This document shows, piece by piece, positions 60,533-64,000 of a DNA stretch of 64,000 nt. Below the pieces are notes generated by a model. The model saw only the letters and a list, made by a program, of their open reading frames with translations, was not told the DNA's origin and searched no databases. This DNA comes from Inonotus obliquus (taxonomy: Eukaryota > Basidiomycota > Agaricomycetes > Hymenochaetales > Hymenochaetaceae). How positions within the stretch are numbered: position 1 is the stretch's first letter; each line of letters begins with the position of its first letter. The stretch lies in the NCBI GenBank assembly GCA_032164295.1, contig JAJHTX010000004.1, positions 1,054,001 to 1,118,000 on the forward strand, in the 5' to 3' direction. Made by a program: the position numbers and the translations under genes.

Positions 60533-60677
60533 GTCACTGTAAACTGACAAGGTAAGAATAAGAGATGTGCTGAGACTGAAAGTGGCAGTACGCGCCCACG
60601 GGTGATTTACTCCCCACCGAACCGAACCGCAGCTCATTCTCATCAGACGTGTAGTACTCTCTTCATCTCGTTCTGCC
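60533..60677. promoter_or_regulatory. Very short bidirectional promoter, 111-aa gene / VID27
   Basis: The stretch has 145 bp between outward starts and includes a pyrimidine-rich leader (TCTTCATCTCGTTCTGCC) before the VID27 ATG. Confidence 0.5.
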
Positions 60678-63556
60678 ATGAACATCGTCGGCCGCAGTAC
60701 GTCTCAACATCCATTTCAAGTCCCATTCTCATGTTCACTGATTGTTCGTGTAGTATTCGGCTTTGGGGCTTCATTACGTGCGCATATATTCCTACCTTCT
60801 CCAACCCTAACGGTACTCACTCGTCACGCATAGAGGGTCAAGACACGCCCGAGCTGGTCAAGATACCATCCGGACAGCTCTATTTGGCTCGACCGGGTGG
60901 TATTCGTAGCTCTCAAGAATGCATGTACGTATTTTTTTCATGTCGCGTTTATTTAATGACTTATTGCGCTGCGCCAGTTACAATGACGCGATGGCCACGG
61001 TGCGCAAGGCGCCATCGGTCGAACACAACTTTCAACTTGTCATTACACGCGTATTCGAAGAAGGAGAGGAAGACATTCTTGAGGATGAAGATGAAAGTGC
61101 GTCTATAGGCTCCGATGTTCATCATACATCCATTCTATGCGAGACAAGGCCAATGTTGATAACTGAAACGCCGCAGATGACGAGTTGGTCTTTCTGATCT
61201 CGACCGAGCTCGAATTCCGTACTGGCGAGGTTGAGGGCGAGCCGGCACTTATCTGGAGAGATCTCGATGGTGACGTCGATGAGACATACCAATTCGTCGC
61301 GACGGGCGCGAATCTAGCCACCGTCGAGCTCTTCGTTCAGTGCGTCTACCGTGCGATGTACGAACGCAAATACAAGACAAGCTCGGACAACGCGTCACCC
61401 GCGGATTTACAGGAATTTGTGTGGAAGTGCGTGAATGTGTTCTTCCTTCATTTTTTGCCTTTTAATTGTCCGAAGGCTCATTTCTTAAGTATTACGTTGC
61501 TAGGGCACCAGAAGAGAAGGCAACAAAGGCGTCAAAGGCCAAAAGCAGAACATCCGAGGATGACTCGAACTTGGCTGGTGCCATGAATAAACTCAAGGTT
61601 GATTCTGACTCTCAACCGTCCACATCACAGCCGGCGTCCGCAGCGAGTATGGTGCCTCCCGTCATCAGCAAGTTAGCTGAACTATATCTTTGGGACCAGG
61701 AGGACGGTCATTTTTTGAAGCAAGCTGATATTCATGGTAGCATTACTAAAAAGTCAGCATCTCGCTTTGACTACTACGTGGTTGCGACAACTCTGGAAGG
61801 CCAGCAATTATTTGCGCATCAACTAACGTCCGATCTAAACGCGCGCTGGAGTTCGAAGTTGGCCAGCTGCACGTGGAACCATACGAGTCTTACTGGCATC
61901 TTGAGTAGTTGGTGCTTCAAGTTCGAGGCTCTGGATGATTTCAGGGAGTTCCAGGAAACTTGGGGTAGTTGTTTGTATGAGGCACTCAATCAGGCGAGCT
62001 GGGCAAAGGCAAAGGTTGGTCGTTGTGTCTTGTGTCGTAGGCAAGAATGCCGAATCGCTTATTTTCGTACAACAGGCGGATGAGCAGCAGTATATTTTGA
62101 GCTCATATGACAACGATATTGAGATGCAGGATGTGGAAGATGAGGACGAAGACGAGGTGGAGGGCGCCCTTGCCGAAGGTGTGTTCGCTTTCTACATGCG
62201 TCACTGCTTCATATCTCACTAGCAACAAAGAAGCAGGCGATGAATCAGAGGAGTCAGAATCAGAGGATGAAGGTGACGAGGCGGCCGCGGTCGTTGGAGA
62301 TCCTGGCGAGCGTAACTCTCAGCTTACCGTCGGACACAAGAATGATAGAACGTTCGTTGTTCGTGGCGATAAGATTGGCGTCTTCAAGCACACGGATGAA
62401 GGTAAAGTCGAGTATGCAGCGACCATTAGAGATCTTGGTTTCAAGAAGATGAAGTCATTCAAGCCGAAGCATGTATGTCAGATTTCTGCCTCATGAGTTC
62501 TCAGCTCACAGTCTTATCTAGATGATGTTACATGACCAAGATGCGAAGATGATTCTTTTGAATGAGAACGCACAGCACTCGCTTTTCGCCATGGACATCG
62601 AGTATGGAAAAATCGTCGAAGAGTGGAAAGTAGATGATAACATAAACGTCGACCACATCGCTCCAAAGTCCAAGTTCGCACAGACAACTGGAGAATCAAC
62701 TCTTGTTGGAACGTCGCATAATGCCCTCTTCCGCATCGACCCGAGGTTAGGAGGACGGGGCGGGAATGCACTAGCAGAAACGAAACAATATACTTCGAAG
62801 AATGCATTTTCGGGTGTTACGACAACGGCTGCAGGTAAACTTGCAGTTGCGAGCGAAAAGGGCGACATTCGGTTGTTTGATACTGTTGGGAAGATAGCGA
62901 AGACTGCCTTGCCTGCAATGGGCGATCCGATTTTCGCCATTGATGTCACTGCAGATGGGCGTTGGATTGTTGCAACATGCAAAACCTATCTGCTTGTCAT
63001 TGATACTCTCATCGGTGCTGGGAAGTACTCGGGTAATCTTGGATACGATCGTCCATTCCCCGCGGACGCAAAACCTCAGCCCAAACGATTGCAACTACGT
63101 GCGGAACATGCGGCTATTATGGGACATGCAGCGTCGTTCACGCCCGCTCGGTTTAATCAAGGGGAAGGAAAGAATGAAACTTCAATCGTTACGTCTTCAG
63201 GACGATATGTTATTTCATGGGACTTTGCGAAAGTCAAGAAGGGGAAGTTGGATTCTTATACGATTAAGAAGTACGTTCAGTTTCTTCCCTTTTTTGATGG
63301 ACTTTATTGACGATTTATTATAGGTACGAGGACGAGGTTGTCCAAGACAATTTCAGGTTCGGAGATGACAAAGAAATAGTATGTCCAACAGTATCTAAAT
63401 TCGTGCGCACCAGCTCACATACTTGCCTCATAGGTCGTCGCGCTGTCGAACGACGTTCTAGCCGTCAACAAGAAGAATCTGAAGAGACTGCCTCGCGGCT
63501 CTCTCGGCGGCGCACCTCGACAAAGCAGTTCGAACATCGTCAACAGTCCTTTCTGA
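60678..63556 (+). CDS. VID27: Vid27 family protein
   Basis: The product is about 770 residues in ten or more exons. Exon 1 is 19 nt (60678..60696), exon 2 is a 24-nt microexon (60754..60777), and exon 3 starts at 60834, giving MNIVGRIFGFGASLQGQDTP then ELVKIPSGQLYLARPGG, as in other Vid27 proteins. The PH-like N-terminal part (ECIYNDAMATVRKAPSVEHN, VITRVFEEGEED) is followed by a middle region with LAELYLWDQEDGHFLKQADI. Acidic runs come next, then the C-terminal Vid27 beta-propeller (NSQLTVGHKNDRTFVVRGDK, MMLHDQDAKMILLNENAQHS, GTSHNALFRIDPRL, then LAVASEKGDIRLFD, SSGRYVISWDF and VVALSNDVLAVNKKNLKRLP). The family is linked in yeast to vacuolar import and degradation of gluconeogenic enzymes, but its molecular function is unclear. 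Confidence 0.9.
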
Positions 63557-63964
63557 ATATCTCTCTTTTCAGGTCCCGCCTTCTTTCTAATTGATGTTGA
63601 TGATAGATCCTATACCACTTGTGCACCGTTTACAAGATCACGAACTTTGCTTCTCTAGTTGCTGCTTGCTCATTACCCTTCAAAAGTCAATATTTTCTTT
63701 CTACCCAATTTTGTCTGTTTTCCTTCGCTGAAAGAATGATTATTATTCATCGTCGCGTAATACTTTACTTGAGATAAAGCGTAGCTTTGGTCACCTGTTG
63801 TATCTTAACCTCTTCTTTTTTGTGTTGTGTTTCCTGACTTTGTGCGGGTTTATGTATTTGTATGTTTTCGATTTCTTGAATGAACTTGAACGCGAAGACT
63901 CATTGCCTGTGGCACGTGCCGATTCACGAACTGATCAAGTCAAGCTTTACTTTCAACACTCACC
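63557..63964. other. Spacer between VID27 and the AP-1 sigma gene
   Basis: The 408 bp contain the 3' UTR of VID27 (T-rich) and the promoter of the next gene. No coding feature is seen. Confidence 0.4.
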
Positions 63965-64000
63965 ATGATCGAATATATCCTTCTCGTCTCACGGCAGGGT
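63965..64000 (+). CDS. AP-1 adaptor complex small subunit sigma (5' end, partial)
   Basis: The ATG at 63965 in a CACCATG context reads MIEYILLVSRQG up to the window edge. This is the start of sigma-type adaptins, and the Glu-Tyr-Ile variant is the one expected for AP-1 sigma of fungi. Sigma stabilises the clathrin adaptor core at the trans-Golgi and endosomes. Only 12 codons are visible, so the call rests on this short but distinctive sequence. Confidence 0.65.
   Translation, partial: MIEYILLVSRQG

Overview
The window is a contiguous piece of nuclear chromosome from a filamentous basidiomycete, most likely an Agaricomycete. The evidence is the gene structure (many introns of about 50-60 nt with GTRNGT donors and CTAAC/CTGAC branch points, exons down to 3 nt) together with the gene set: a DUF6534-type membrane protein, MARVEL-type four-helix proteins, a Zn2Cys6 regulator, an Ssd1/Dis3L2-type protein and Vid27. 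All gene models below were read by hand from splice signals and frame continuity. No search was run.

Layout. At 1-10.3 kb: the 3' end of an unrecognised gene, a WDR89-like WD40 protein (-), a small single-helix membrane protein (+), two tandem MARVEL-like paralogues (+) and an MBOAT lysophospholipid acyltransferase (+). At 10.7-16.7 kb: ribosomal protein eL18 (-), a Tra2-like SR protein (+), an intergenic stretch rich in hairpins that may be a structured RNA, and a Grn1-domain protein without a GTPase domain (+). At 16.7-24 kb: a 996-residue reductase-like MDR protein with a very long disordered N terminus (-), the mitochondrial tRNA-modification GTPase Mss1/MnmE (-) and the U3 snoRNP protein Imp4 (+).

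From 24 to 39 kb the region is gene-poor and packed with short tandem repeats. It holds only a DUF6534-like membrane protein (-) and a Gln/Ser/Ala-rich protein (+) that I can support. At 39-48 kb: calcineurin B (-), an Ssd1/Dis3L2-family protein (-) and the NAD-isocitrate dehydrogenase subunit Idh2 (-). At 48-50.4 kb there is no convincing gene, only scattered possible coding fragments. At 50.4-64 kb: an Asterix-like ER protein (-), Vps24/CHMP3 (-), a Kre9/Knh1-like GPI-anchored protein (+), Mediator subunit 17 (-), a Zn2Cys6 transcription factor (+), a 111-residue unknown protein (-), Vid27 (+) and the first codons of the AP-1 sigma adaptin (+).

Most genes are housekeeping: ribosome production (eL18, Imp4, Grn1), mitochondrial function (Mss1, Idh2), membrane traffic (Vps24, AP-1 sigma, Asterix), transcription and splicing (Med17, Tra2), and calcium and cell-wall signalling (calcineurin B, Ssd1). 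There is no functional cluster of the secondary-metabolism kind. Several pairs are divergent and share promoters of 145-175 bp. The points I find most worth following are the multi-hairpin RNA candidate near 13.85-14.13 kb, the Ssd1 homologue that keeps all four RNase II catalytic aspartates plus six NDR/LATS-type sites, the tandem MARVEL pair with identical intron phases, and the repeated use of introns placed directly after or within a few codons of the start codon.
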